The notes under the pieces: model-generated | What the model was told of the DNA's origin: nothing | The model's input: the letters and a program-made list of their open reading frames with translations, nothing else | Database searches by the model: none | From: Brachypterus glaber | Taxonomy: Eukaryota > Arthropoda > Insecta > Coleoptera > Kateretidae | DNA length: 64,000 nucleotides | Reading direction: 5' to 3' | NCBI GenBank assembly: GCA_958510825.1 | Contig: OY294047.1 | Span: forward strand, 53,365,365-53,429,364 | Translations under genes and position numbers: made by a program | Part shown: piece after piece, positions 1 through 11,356 of the stretch | How positions within the stretch are numbered: position 1 is the first letter of the stretch | How the letters are laid out: each line of letters begins with the position of its first letter

Positions 1-149
1 AATTTCCTTTATTTTCTATTCAAGATACATTTATACATATGCATTAAACTATGGCGGTATAAGGTCTTTAATTAATTTTTAACTATTTCTTCAAATTTAA
101 AATATAGTTTAGTGATCTATGCCTAGATCTCTTTTCGATAACTTTTAAC

Positions 150-587
150 GGCATTTTAGCATCACTATTCCACATTTCTCTACTCCACAACAACTCTATA
201 ATATGTAGTGCAGAATAATTCTGCACTACATACTTGCTTAATATCTAAAGATATTTTTTCCTTCGCGAAACAAAAACGTTATTTGTGTTTGCGCTCTATA
301 ATTTTAAAATTGTCATTAACAATTGCCGATTTTTTGTGGAGCAGCGGTTACTAACCAAGTTAGGGGAATCTGTATTTCTCTCTCTTTTTAACTCATCAAT
401 TAAACAGAGAAAGAGTAACATACTGGTTAACCGGCATTACCACAAAAAATTGACTAATGTCAAAGATGACATACTAATGAACGCAGCGACTTTATTCCGC
501 TAAGTAAAATTCATCTTTAGAAATTAAACAAGTATGTAGTGCAGAATAGAGTTGTGGGGTAGAGATGTTATGGATGTTAAAATGTCC
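150..587. mobile_element. Foldback (inverted-repeat) element inserted in the module
   Basis: The left arm beginning gcattttagcatcac (about 151-210) is roughly the reverse complement of the right arm ending atggatgttaaaatgtcc (about 533-587). The stretch is absent from the matching module copies at 14350 and 25190, where taac is followed almost directly by ttgtatatgttacac. No transposase is encoded, so it is a non-autonomous element. A smaller MITE (330-449) sits in its centre. Confidence 0.6.
330..449. mobile_element. Short MITE, 120 bp, copy 1
   Basis: Imperfect terminal inverted repeats of about 28 bp (left ttttttgtggagcagcggtt, right ending ccacaaaaaa) flank a short non-coding centre. A copy of the same length that is nearly identical lies at 48290-48409 in a DCAF12 intron, in different surroundings, which supports mobility. 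Confidence 0.65.
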
Positions 588-690
588 TTTTATTTTCTAT
601 AATATGTTACACTGCAGTCTGCCTACACTTTAGTGCCAAAGATTTAGTATTTCCAATATTCCCTGTACTAAAGTAGAACTGAAAGAACTC

Positions 691-1596
691 GAGTATTACG
701 TAAAGCAAAATTTGACCATTTTGTATTTATTTATTTATTATTTATTTAATAATAATAATTTATTACAGTCGTAAAAAACTTAAATAAGCTTGTTTTATCT
801 AATGCTCATTTAAAATAAGTTTCCAACTAGTTAATAAGATTCATAAACAAAGTAAAATAATGACACTAAAAAATTAAATTTTTGAAAAATCTCTAGTTGC
901 TCCGAAATGGTTACCAAAATTCTATCAACCAACTTGAATTGCGATAACTAAAAAAACTAAAGATTATTATACTTTTATCCACTATTAAAACAAATCCTTA
1001 GTATAAAAAATACTGCAGCCATCAAAATACTTATTTTTCCTTTTATGCACTGACGCACGACGCACACAGTTAAAAAAAAATCCCAAAAAAACGGAAAAAA
1101 ATCATGAAGTGTCGAATGTTGAATATTTATAAGAAATATATATAGAAATGTGTGCAATTGATTTTGAAGCTTAGTACCAAATTTGAAAAACCTATCTGTT
1201 ACGGTTTCTGAGATATAGACTTGTAACAGTTTAAATGGCCCACCCGGTATGCAGTGTGCCACTTAAATTTGATTTTTTACGCAAGGTAGAAAACATTTTC
1301 AAAAAAAATATTGAAATCATTGAGAGGACACTATAAGGTTTATAAATATTCAACATTCGACGCTTCATGAGATTTTTCCGTTTTTTTTTTTTTGGGATTT
1401 TTTACTTGTGTGCGACGCCGAGCGAGGGGCGCTTTTTCTTTATTATTAAAATGGGGGTATAGGTATTTTTAGAGATGATGGCTTTTTTCTTAATCATCAA
1501 AATTTTTCGTCAGTGATAAACCTTTTTTCAGAGGTAAGGACCTTTTTTTATTTTGTCATTAACATTTTCCGTCAGGGGTTAAGGTTTATTTTTTAA
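691..1596. other. AT-rich non-coding stretch with one foldback
   Basis: No gene is seen. It holds TATT/AATAAT simple sequence at 721-765 and an inverted repeat at about 1046-1419 whose arms share the segment read as tgaagtgtcgaatgttgaat on the left and its complement on the right, with long A and T runs. Short ORFs here lack any recognisable domain. Confidence 0.6.
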
Positions 1597-1828
1597 CACG
1601 TTGGCTACCACGAAAAATTCCCATTTTCAGCCCTATTTGAAACCTATGAAAAAAAGTTTAAAAAAATAAAAAATATGTAGTCAAATAGAATTTTATAATT
1701 TTTAAAATGATGTATGTTTGAGAGTTACGATCTGATGTTAACCTATGGTACTGAGAGTCACCGGTAATACACGTCGAATAAATGGAAAAAATATTGAGTC
1801 ACCGGTGACTCTCGTGGTAGCCAACGTG
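1597..1828. mobile_element. piggyBac-type MITE flanked by TTAA
   Basis: The 232-bp element starts CACGTTGGCTACCACGA and ends with its perfect reverse complement, and is bounded by TTAA at 1593-1596 and TTAA at 1829-1832. TTAA target duplication is the hallmark of the piggyBac superfamily. Both internal copies of the motif caccggtga are near the right end. No ORF, hence non-autonomous. Confidence 0.85.
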
Positions 1829-1999
1829 TTAAAGGTAATTACCTTTTTGTTTATTCATCAAAATAATGTAGGGTAAAAAATTATTAATTTCTCGCAACAC
1901 CTCATAATAGGGTCGCCAAACCAAACGCTTGCTTTAGGGCGTCGAAATGCTTTTATAAATTATACTTTGAGTAAACAGTCTTAGAACCACACTCACCTA

Positions 2000-4900
2000 G
2001 GGAAGAGGTCCAGCAGGAAAAATAGAAGCTGCCCTCAGGATATAAATAATAACAAAGGAAGTCCAGCTACCAACCTAAAACTTCCGCAACACATCAGGAG
2101 ACGTATTCTTGATTTTCGGGAAGTAGAACAACTGATAAAAGATTGCTTAGAATATGACGCATAGTGTTAAAACCAATAGAGTACGATCACAGCCTTAGAC
2201 TTGTTCTATCGGTTATTCTACTCCCCGCAAATGGAGAAAAGGTTCCCAGGATAGAAAGCCCAACCGGCCAACCCCAGCAGTCCCTCAAGCCATAAATAAG
2301 AAAATGGAGCCCAACTGGGATAATCTACTCTAGAAGTTACGCAACATCAGGATAGGGAGCCCAACCGGGCCAACCCCAGCAGTCCCTCAAGACATAAATA
2401 AGAAAATGGAGCCCAACTGGGATAATCTACTCTAGAAGTTCCGCAACACATCAGGATAGGGAGCCCAACCGGGCCAACCCCAGCAGTCCCTCAAGACATA
2501 CATAAGAAAATGAAGCCCAACTAGGCTATTTATTCCAGAAGTTCCAAACCACATCAGGATAGGTAGCCCAACCGGGCTAACCATAGCAGTCCCTCAAGGC
2601 ATAAATCAGAAAATGGAGCCCAGCTGGGCTAATCATTCCAGAAGTCCGCAACACATCAGGATAGGGAACCCAGCCGGGCCAACCCCAGCAGTCTCTCAAG
2701 ACATAAATAAGAAAATGGAGCCCAGCTAGGTATTTATTCCAGAAGTTCCGCAACGCATCAGGATAGGGAGCCCAACCGGGCCAACCCCAGCAGTCCCTCA
2801 AGACATACATAAGAAAATGGATCCCAACTGGCCTATTTATTCGAGAAGTTCTGAACCACATCAGGATAGGTAGCCCAACCGGGCTAATCATAGCAGTCCC
2901 TCAAGGCATAAATAAGAAAATGGAGCCCAGCTGGGCTAATCATTCCAGAAGTCCGCAACACATCAGGATAGGTAGCCCAGCCGGGCCAACCCCAGCAGTC
3001 CCGCAAGACATAAATAAAAAATGGAGCCCAGCTAGGCATTTATTCCAGAAGTTCCGCAACACATCAGGATAGGGAGCCCAACTGGGCCAACCAAAGCAGT
3101 CCCTCAAGATATAATTAAGAAAATGGAGCCCAGCTGGGCATTTATTCCAGAAGTTCCGCAACATATCAGGATAGGGAGCCTAACCGGGCCAACTCCAGCA
3201 GACCCTCAAGACATAAATAAGAAAATGGAGCCCAGTTAGGCTAATCATTCCAAAAGTCTGTAACACATCAGGATAGGGAGCCCAGCCGGGCCAACCCCAG
3301 CAGTCCCTCAAGACATAAATAAGAAAATGTAGCCCAGCTAGGCATTTATTCCAGAAGTTCCACAACACATCAGGATAGGGAGCCCAACCGGGCCAACCCC
3401 AGCAGTCCCTCAAGATATAAATAAGAAAATGGAGCCCAGCTGGGCATTTATTCCAGAAGTTCCGCCGCAACACATCAGGATAGGGAGCCCAACCGGGCCA
3501 ACCCCAGCAGTCCCTCAAGACATAAATAAGAAAATGTAGCCCAGCTAGGCATTTATTCCAGAAGTTCCGCAACACATCAGGATAGGGAGCCTAACCGGGC
3601 CAATTCCAGCAGACCCTCAAGACATAAATAAGAAAATGGAGCCCAGTTAGGCTAATCATTCCAAAAGTCTGTAACACATCAGGATAGGGAGCCCAGCCGG
3701 GCCAACCCCAGCAGTCCCTCAAGACATAAATAAGAAAATGTAGCCCAGCTAGGCATTTATTCCAGAAGTTCCGCAACATCAGGATAGGGAGCCCAACCGG
3801 ACCAACCCCAGCAGTCCCTCAAGATATAAATAAGAAAATGGAGCCCAGCTGGGCATTTATTCCAGAAGTTCCGCCGCAACACATCAGGATAGGGAGCCCA
3901 GCCGGGCCAACCCCAGCAGTGCCGCAAGACATAAATAAAAAAATGGAGCCCAGCTAGGCATTTATTCCAGAAGTTCCGCAACACATCAGGATAGGGAGCC
4001 CAACTGGGCCAACCACAGCAGTCCCTCAAGATATAAATAAGAAAATGAAGCCCAGCTGGGCATTTATTCCAGAAGTTCCGCAACATATCAGGATAGGGAG
4101 CCTAACCGGGCCAACCCCAGCAGTCCCTCAAGACATAAATAAGAAAATGGAGCCCAGTTAGGTTAATCATTCAAAAGTCTGTAACACATCAGGATAGGGA
4201 GCCCAGCCGGGCTAACCCCAGCAGTCCCTCAAGACATAAATAAGAAAATGTAGCCCAGCTAGGCATTTATTCCAGAAGTTCCGCAACACATCAGGATAGG
4301 GAGCCCAACCGGGCCAACCCCAGCAGTCTCTGAAGATATAAATAAGAAAATGGAGCCCAGCTGGGCATTTATTCCAGAAGTTCCGCCGCAACACATCAGG
4401 ATAGGGAGCCTAACCGGGCCAACCCCAGCAGTCCCTCAAGACATAAATAAAAAAATGGAGCCCAGTTAGGCTATTTATTCCAGAAGTTCCGAACCACATC
4501 AGGATAGGGAGCCAAACCGGGCCAACCCCAGCAGTCCCTCAAGACATAAATAAGAAAATGTAGCCCAGCTAGGCATTTATTCCAGAAGTTCCGCAACACA
4601 TCAGGATAGGGAGCCCAACCGGGCCAACCCCAGCAGTCCCTCAAGATGTAAATAAGAAAATGGAGCCCAGCTAGGCATTTATTCCAGAAGTTCCGCAACA
4701 CATCAGGATAGGGAGCCCAACTGGGCCAACCACAGCAGTCCCTCAAGATATAAATAAGAAAATGGAGCCCAGCTGGGCATTTATTCCAGAAGTTCCGCAA
4801 CATATCAGGATAGGGAGCCTAACCGGGCCAACCCCAGCAGTCCCTCAAGACATAAATAAGAAAATGGAGCCCAGTTAGGCTAATCATTCCAAAAGTCTGT

Positions 4901-5893
4901 AACACATCAGGATAGGGAGCCCAGCCGGGCTAACCCCAGCAGTCCCTCAAGACATAAATAAGAAAATGTAGCCCAGCTAGGCATTTATTCCAGAAGTTCC
5001 GCAACACATCAGGATAGGGAGCCCAACCGGGCCAACCCCAGCAGTCCCTCAAGATATAAATAAGAAAATGGAGCCCAGCTGGGCATTTATTCCAGAAGTT
5101 CCGCCGCAACACATCAGGATAGGGAGCCTAACCGGGCCAACCCCAGCAGTCCCTCAAGACATAAATAAAAAAATGGAGCCCAGTTAGGCTATTTATTCCA
5201 GAAGTTCCGAACCACATCAGGATAGGGAGCCAAACCGGGCCAACCCCAGCAGTCCCTCAAGACACAAATAAGAAAATGGAGCCCAGCTGAGCTATTATTA
5301 CAGAAGTCCGCAACACATCAGGATAGGGAGCCCAACCGGGCCAACCCCAGCAGTCCCTCAAGACATAAAGAAGAAAATGGAGCCAAGCTGGGCTAATCTA
5401 TTCCAGAAGTTCCACAACACATCAAAAAAGGGAGCCCAACCGGGCCAACCTCAGCCGTCCCTCAAGACAAAAATAAGAAAAAGGAGCTCAACTGGGCTAA
5501 TCTATTACAGAAGTTTCGAACCACATCAGGATAGGGAGCCAAACCGGGCCAACCCCAGCAGTCCCTCAAGATATAAATAAGAAAATGTAGCCCAGCTAGG
5601 CATTTATTCCAGAAGTTCCGCAACACATCAGGATAGGGAGCCCAACCGGGCCAACCTCAGCAGTCCCTCAAGATATAAAGAAGAAAATGGAGCCAAGCTG
5701 GGCTAATCTATTCCAGAAGTTCCACAACACATCAAAAAAGGGATCCCAACCGGGCCAACCTCAGCCGTCCCTCAAGACAAAAATAAGAAAAAGGAGCCCA
5801 ACTGGGCTAATCTATTACAGAAGTTCCGCAACATATCAGGATAGGGAGCCAAATCGGGCCAACCCCAGCAATCCCTCAGGACATAAATAAAAA
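2000..5893. repeat. Tandem array of about 105-bp units (minisatellite)
   Basis: Regular units begin near 2245 and run to 5893 (about 34 units); 2000-2245 holds decayed units. Each unit carries gatagggagcccaaccggg, ccaaccccagcagtccctca, ataaataagaaaatggagcc and attccagaagttccgcaac. Most units are 105 bp, with some of about 102 or 108 bp. Higher-order structure is visible: 3180-3590 recurs at 3591-4000, and 4087-4500 recurs at about 4805-5215. Because 105 is a multiple of 3, the minus strand shows long repetitive open frames of 35-residue period (Trp/Gly/Pro rich), but these break repeatedly and have no conserved ends, so I do not call a gene. Confidence 0.93.
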
Positions 5894-6078
5894 ATTGCAG
5901 TGTATTTTTAGTCAAAATAGTTTATTAAATAATAATTAAAATATTTTGTCAACAATTATTTGTTGTCCACAATTTAAATACTGAAAGTTATACACGAGAA
6001 AGCTTTCAGTTAAAACATTTTCTTATGAACTAAAAAATACCCCTAAACCAAAATAATAAGGTGGAATTGGGAAGTTAT
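5894..6078. other. AT-rich spacer after the tandem array
   Basis: Non-coding AT-rich sequence between the 105-bp array and the following inverted-repeat element. I see nothing recognisable in it. Confidence 0.5.
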
Positions 6079-6660
6079 ACCAGGTGTTTTTTTTTTAACC
6101 TGAAACTTTCAAATATCTCGAATACTATGCATTTTAGAAAAAAAAAATATCGGACAAAATTTGTTTATTTTAATGGTGGGAACAAAATGGCGTATTTATT
6201 TTTTACGATTATTTACGTTTTCAAGGTAATTTCAAGGTCAACTTTGTTTTTTTGAATTTGAAAGTTAGCTCCCATTTTCAACAGAACCTCAAAAAACATA
6301 CTTTTCGCAATTATATGATATGTTTTTTGAGGTTATGGTAAAAATGAGAGCTAACTTTTGACCTCAGATTCGGATTAAGCGGCTCAAAATACATAGGAAT
6401 TGTTTAGTCCGTCGGAGATGAAACTTTTTTAATTTTGTGTGGCTGTGCTACCTGCAACTAAAAGTCCGATCAAAAAAAAGTTTTTCACAAAAGATTTTTA
6501 TTTTTTTGAGGGGAATTAAATAACAGTAAAAAAAATATATGTTTGTACTTAAAAAAAACAAAGTTGACCTTGAAAACGTAAATATCCGTAAAACATAAAT
6601 ACGCCATTTTGTTTCCACCATTAAAATAAACAAATTGTGTCCGACATTTTTTTTTCTAAA

Positions 6661-7860
6661 ATAATAATAATAATAATAATAATAGACGTTTATTGCCCAA
6701 CAGTACAAACCATACAGGACATTCAAATATTTAGTACAAATCATTAAAATTAATCTATATAAAACCTAAAATACATCTTAAAGTAGAAAAGTTTATATCA
6801 CACAATTGAGAGATATCATTGAAATTTTTACACATTACATATATTGGCGACTTATATAACAAGTTGGTATTGGCTCGGGGAACAAAAAATGTTAGCGAAC
6901 GGCGCGTCGCATTTGGTACCAGAAAGTAAATTTGTGATAAGAGATCGCTACATTCAATCCTATTATGTATTAAATTATAAAGAAACGTTACTGATGAAAT
7001 TTTCCTGCGAGTGCTTAAAAGTTTAAAATTATATCTTAACATTAAGTCAGATAAATCTGCTCCTCTAGGTGGGTACGATCTTTCTATTTTAAATGAAAAA
7101 AACTTAATAAATCTTCTCTGAACAGATTCAATCATATTAATATGGTTATTATAATATGGATACCAAATTAGGGACCCATACTCTAATTTTGATCTTACAA
7201 AGGAAAAGTATAACACTTTTAAGCAATCGGGATTGGTAAAATTTTTACAGCTTCGTATAACAAAACCTAACATTTTTAGCGATGCCTTGACAATTGTTGA
7301 GATGTGTATATCAAAGGAAAGCAAAGAGTCAAAGGTTACACCTAGATCACGAATTGAATTTACACGCTCTAAAGTTGTTCCGTTTATGTTGTAATTATAA
7401 ATAATTTGATTTAATTTTCTGGTGTAACTGACAACTTTACATTTTGATATATTAAGCCTTAAATTATTTTTTGTGCACCATTCATAAACAGCTTCAAGAT
7501 TTGTTTGTAAAAATAAGCAGTCAAATATAGATCTTATAGCTATAAATATTTTTAAATCATCAGCGAATAAAAGTTTAAAACATTTTATAAAGCTAGGAAG
7601 ATCGTTAATGAATATTAAAAACAACAACGGACCCATATTTGACCCTTGTGGCACTCCTGAAGTAGCCAAATGCGTACCAGATCGATAATTATTAACTTCG
7701 ACAAAAAAGGTTCTGCTCAAAAGATAGCTTTCAAAAAGTTCTAAAAGATTCCTATTAAATCTAATATTAAACATTTTATTTAATAGCAAAGGATGATCAA
7801 TTTGATCGAAAGCCTTTTGAATATCGGTATATATAACATCGACCTGGCCCCGATTGTAAA
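6661..7860 (-). mobile_element. 5'-truncated non-LTR retrotransposon (LINE), nested
   Basis: On the minus strand the element runs from about 7860 down to a TTA-repeat 3' tail at 6661-6685. It is bounded by sequence of the host foldback element on both sides. Only the 3' part of a LINE is present: the end of the reverse transcriptase plus the C-terminal region and a short 3' UTR. Dead-on-arrival 5' truncation and a simple-repeat tail are typical of target-primed reverse transcription. Confidence 0.85.
6755..7856 (-). pseudogene. Reverse transcriptase fragment of a Jockey-type LINE
   Basis: The open frame starts at the truncation, not at a methionine; in-frame sequence upstream of 7789 encodes the RT motif VIYTDIQKAFDQIDH. 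Next come SGVPQGSNMGPLLF (RT block 4/5 region) and LLFADDLKIF, a FADD variant of the catalytic YADD box. The C-terminal part has the RRFIKFF and YNFKLLSTRRK type segments seen after the RT domain in Jockey/CR1-like elements. The endonuclease and the N-terminal RT are absent, so it cannot be an autonomous gene. The assignment to the Jockey group is from motif wording and should be treated as approximate. Confidence 0.88.
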
Positions 7861-7903
7861 ATGCATAGTATTCGAGATTCAGGTTAAAAAAAAAACACCC
7901 GGT

Positions 7904-8127
7904 ATAATGGAAATAGTTGGAGCATTATATTTTAACTAGTAATACCCACTACTGCTATAAAACCATTCTACAAACATAAGTCAAAAAATATTATACAACA
8001 TAATAATACAACATAATAAAATGGATTCTTTCATAAAACTCCTACCAAGATTATTTTTTGATGAAAGCGACTATGATCATTGCTTCTTGGTAGGTATTGT
8101 AATGATCAAGAGGTGCAACGCGTTATA
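7904..8127. other. Short AT-rich spacer with a hairpin
   Basis: Non-coding. It contains a small inverted repeat in which cctaccaagattatt near 8040 faces a complement around 8080-8095 (gcttcttggtagg). Nothing else is recognised. Confidence 0.4.
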
Positions 8128-8835
8128 CAGTGCGGTCCAAAAGTCACCCCCCTTTTAAACATTTGAACGAGTGAGATATCGACTTCAAATTTGGAACTTT
8201 TAAATAAGACAACTTAAACTATCTTTTAGCATATATTTAATACTTTCAGCTCTTAAAATGTGGGCAGGGGGGCATGGGGGCACATTTTTTTTAATGGAAA
8301 GGGGGGTCGTGTGATACATCATTTTAAAGCTTATAAAATTCTCCATTTAACTCCATATTTTTAAATTAAAAAAAAAATGGGTTTAAAATGGGGTTGAAAA
8401 TGGGTATTAATGTCAAAATTCCTCTAAAAAAAAACAAATAATTTTTTAAAAATGCCTAATTTCATCATAAAAAAATGTTAATTATACTTTTAAACTAATT
8501 TTAGTCGACATAAATAAAAATTTATAAAAAAAAACTTAAAAAATCGAATGTTTTAGCGCAAAAAATTGAAAAATCAAAACCTTAAAAAACATTTTTAAAA
8601 AATTTAAAAATGTTAGTTTAAATAGAGAATTTTATAAGCTTTAAAATGATGTATCACACGACCCCCCTTTCCATTTAAAAAAATGTCCCCCCATGCCCAC
8701 ATTTTAAGAGCTGAAAATATCAAATATATGCTAAAAGATAGTTTAAGTTGTCTTATTTAAGAGTTCTAAATTTGAAGTCGATATCTCAACTCGTTCAAAA
8801 GTTATAAGGGGGGGGGTTACTTCTGGACCGCACTG
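8128..8835. mobile_element. Tc1/mariner-type long-TIR MITE, family A, copy 1
   Basis: Starts CAGTGCGGTCCAAAAGTCAC and ends with its complement ggaccgcactg after a G-run; the two halves are inverted copies of each other over most of the 708 bp (the motif aaatgtgggcaggggggcat on the left, its complement on the right). CAGT ends with TA next to them fit Tc1/mariner-type integration. There is no transposase. Other copies: 10639-11356, 17117-17820, 27738-28464, 46464-47562, and a fragment near 48419-48640. Confidence 0.82.
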
Positions 8836-9545
8836 TTTACATAAAACTATAGCGTTATAGGGTATTCAATTTATATTAACCATACCTATTTCTACAAATT
8901 CAAAAATTTTGACATTACTTGAAAGTGCATTTCTAACAAGGTACACTAGATCTGGATCTGAATTGAGACAGACTATACTTAAATTAGCGATCTATGTATA
9001 CTGCCGTTTTTAGCAAAAACCACTTATGATGTTTTTATCAAGAAGGCTGTGAAATCGTACATTTGTTAACAATGTAAAGAATAAAAATTCAATTTTGACA
9101 TTTAAATTAAAAGTCCCCCTTGCTGCACCCCAATGTTCACCAAAAACAATCCCGAGCGAGAACTTTTGGTAACATACTTGTATGCCAAATTTCAAGTCTC
9201 TAGCTTAAAGCGTTCTTAAGTTAACGTGCACACAAAATTTCCCGGATAGACCGATCGACAGATCGACTGACATTTTGCTTTCCCATTTTGAAAATTTTCA
9301 AAATTTCGGAAAGCCTTGTATTTTTTTTGCTCGAAATTGATTTAGCTAAATCTTAAATCTTTTTTTTTGTATCTTTATGATATATAGCATTTTGTTTCAG
9401 AATAAACAAATTACTTTTTCAGAAAGCTGAGGAAAGCCAGCGAAACGTTAGAAACGATTTTTTATTAAAACCTTTCATTTGAATCTTGACTGAAGTCCTA
9501 CGTTTTCAACTAATATATATATATATATATATATACACAGGATAT
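8836..9545. repeat. Segment duplicated at 11357-12040
   Basis: Almost identical by eye to 11357-12040, including the short open frame on the minus strand at 9010-9195, which is the same 61 codons as at 11531-11716. No protein family is recognisable, so I do not call a gene. The segment ends in a TA microsatellite (about 9513-9535), which is the unoccupied site of the element found at 12041-13215 in the second copy. Confidence 0.8.
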
Positions 9546-9619
9546 GACCAGGGCAACTTAAATTTATTTAATTTTTTGTTACATGTGTTAACACTATGAA
9601 TTTAAAACCGTGTAAGTAC

Positions 9620-10071
9620 TCACAAATACAGAGCTAATAATACTATAGAAAAAAGTAAGCAAATATGGTTCATATAATTCTTATTTCCATTAGACTTTTT
9701 GGTATTTTCACTCCCTTCTTTCTTGTAATTAAAATGCATTTCTTCACCGTTGCAAAAATCTGTTAGACAATAACAATCCGTGACTATTCGATTTTCTTTA
9801 TCAGTTTCATTCTTACAGCCTCTTATATGGTCATCGTTTTCGCTGCAACTCCTATCATTTTATCTGTGTGTATATAAAAAAAATAACACTCTTGGTTCAA
9901 TCCACAATCTTCTTTCGCAGTTTTTCCTTCTTCAGGCTTAATACAATTTTCTCTATTATCAGGAGTACTTTTACATTTGTAACATTTTAAACCATTTTTT
10001 ATTTCGGCATTGACAAAATATGCAGAAAAAGTTGTAAATATAAAGAATAAGAAGATATTTCTGATCGACAT
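9620..10071 (-). pseudogene. Ly6/uPAR-type (three-finger) gene 1, frameshifted
   Basis: First member of the intronless Ly6-type cluster. The frame opens at 10071 with a signal peptide (MSIRNIFLFFIFTTFSAYFV), then the conserved CYKC motif, and matches gene 2 until about residue 72. There CTAT is missing compared with gene 2 (ctcctatcatt around 9866 versus ctcctatctatcatt around 13570), a loss of one copy of a tandem CTAT. The frame then runs into a stop at 9823 after ten unrelated residues. The remainder (9620-9822) still carries the expected CYC and CN codons and hydrophobic tail in the shifted frame. A truncated secreted product lacking the last five Cys and the GPI signal is the only thing it could encode. 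Confidence 0.85.
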
Positions 10072-10638
10072 TTCATAAATATTTAAATTTGTAAAAAACT
10101 AAATTTGTTTACTGAAAATAATGAATGTCATTGTCATCGTCATTCTAGTAAACCATGACCATTGTTGATTTAACTCTGATTGTTGTTTAATTTTTTTGGG
10201 CAGACTATTTTAAGGTTATATGCCAATGCATAGAAGTGTCGTGTTCTGTCAGAAATTAGAATTTTTTTAAAATGTGTCGAAGATTCTTAAATCACTGTTT
10301 TTTATTATATATATCTTATTATTAATTTAATAATAAATAATGACAAAAATCCCATCCCAGCGAGTAAAATTTGCACATTTCCATGTGAAGTACATCGTTC
10401 AAAAATACTGCAAAATCGTGACCGAAACTGTTTCAGATAGCAGTAACGAAACGTTACTAAAGTTCAAAAATCTACATTTATTCTGGTTAGTTGTGTTTCC
10501 AAAATACAACATCCTTTATTAAACTTGATTAAAACTGGTTCCCATTTGAAGCTTCTTCTTCTTCTTCTTAGCAAGCCTAGAATATTTCTGTTATCGATAT
10601 ATTTTCTTCATTTTGTATTTTAGATACATTTATACATA
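10072..10638. promoter_or_regulatory. Conserved upstream module of Ly6-type gene 1
   Basis: Sequence immediately 5' of gene 1 (minus-strand reading) that is repeated upstream of genes 2 (13792-14330) and 4 (24627-25170), and in interrupted form upstream of genes 3 (19200-20710) and 5 (29323-29575). Shared landmarks include gaaaataatgaatgtcattg, accatgaccattgttgatt, gattcttaaatcactgtttt and tccatgtgaagtacatcgt. It probably holds the promoter and 5' UTR, carried along by duplication; no core promoter element could be fixed by eye. The short open frames in it are not conserved as protein. Confidence 0.5.
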
Positions 10639-11356
10639 CAGAGCGGTCCAAGTCACCCCCCCTCCTCTTAACTTTTGAACTAGTTGAGATATCGACTTCA
10701 AATTTGAACTTTTAAATAAGACAACTTAAACTATCTTTTAGCGTATATTTAATACTTTCAGCTCTTAAAATGTGGGCAGGGGGGCATGGGGGCACATTTT
10801 TTTTAAATGGAAAGGGGGGTCGTGTAATACATCATTTTAAAGCTTAAAAAATTCTCCATTTAACTCCATATTTTTAAATTTAAAAAAAAATTGGGTTTAA
10901 AATGGGGTTGAAAATGGGTATTAATGTCAAAATTCCTCTAAAAAAAAACAAATAATTTTTTAAAAATACCTAATTTCATCATAAAAAAATGTTAATTATA
11001 CTTTTAAACTAATTTTAGTTGACATAAATAAAAATTTATAAAAAAAACTTACAAAATCGAATGTTTTAGCACAAAAAATTGAAAAATCAAAACATTAAAA
11101 AACATTTTTAAAAAATTTAAAAATGTTAGTTTAAATAGAGAATTTTATAAGCTTTAAAATGATGTATCACACGACCCCCCTTTCCATTTAAAAAAATGTC
11201 CCCCCATGCCCCCCTACCCACATTTTAAGAGCTGAAAATATCAAATATATGCTAAAAGATAGTTTAAGTTGTCTTATTTAAGAGTTCCAAATTTGAAGTC
11301 GATATCTCAACTCGTTCAAAAGTTATAAGGGGGGGGGTTACTTTTGGACTGCACTG
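10639..11356. mobile_element. Tc1/mariner-type long-TIR MITE, family A, copy 2
   Basis: Begins CAGAGCGGTCC and ends gactgcactg, flanked by TA on both sides (10637-10638, 11357-11358). It is nearly identical to copy 1 at 8128-8835, as expected if both came with the segmental duplication. No ORF of note. Confidence 0.82.

Larger units (their letters stand above)
1..690. repeat. Degenerate copy of the Ly6-unit upstream module
   Basis: Bases 1-150 and 600-690 match by eye the module upstream of the Ly6-type genes at about 14350-15060 and 25190-25890 (shared landmarks: a run with ttctattcaagatacattta, the ctatggcggtataagg stretch, gcctagatctctttt, and gttacactgcagtctgcct). No Ly6 coding sequence follows it, so it looks like an orphan remnant of another duplicated unit. 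It keeps the unoccupied site of the GC-rich element found in the other two copies (junction near 650) and carries its own insertion at 150-587. Confidence 0.75.
6079..7903. mobile_element. Long inverted-repeat element interrupted by a LINE
   Basis: The left end (accaggtgttttttttttaa) and right end (ttaaaaaaaaaacacccggt) are inverted copies, and the arms pair inward through the segments around 6110-6240 and 6545-6660. The centre near 6290-6345 is itself a palindrome built on cctcaaaaaacata. The right arm is cut between ctaaaa (6661) and atgcatagtattcgag (about 7861) by a LINE fragment. Removing it would restore continuity with the left arm, which reads ctcgaatactatgcattttag. No transposase of its own is visible. 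Confidence 0.75.

Noticed and set aside
2577..5112. Minus-strand open frames of 60-131 codons with a repeating peptide, as a possible repeat-protein gene
   Set aside because: They are produced by the 105-bp tandem repeat, break at frameshifts between units of other lengths, and have no conserved start, end or splice structure.
9010..9195. 61-codon ORF identical at 11531-11716, as a possible duplicated small gene
   Set aside because: Identity is explained by the segmental duplication. It lacks a recognisable domain or signal peptide and lies in a dispersed repeat.
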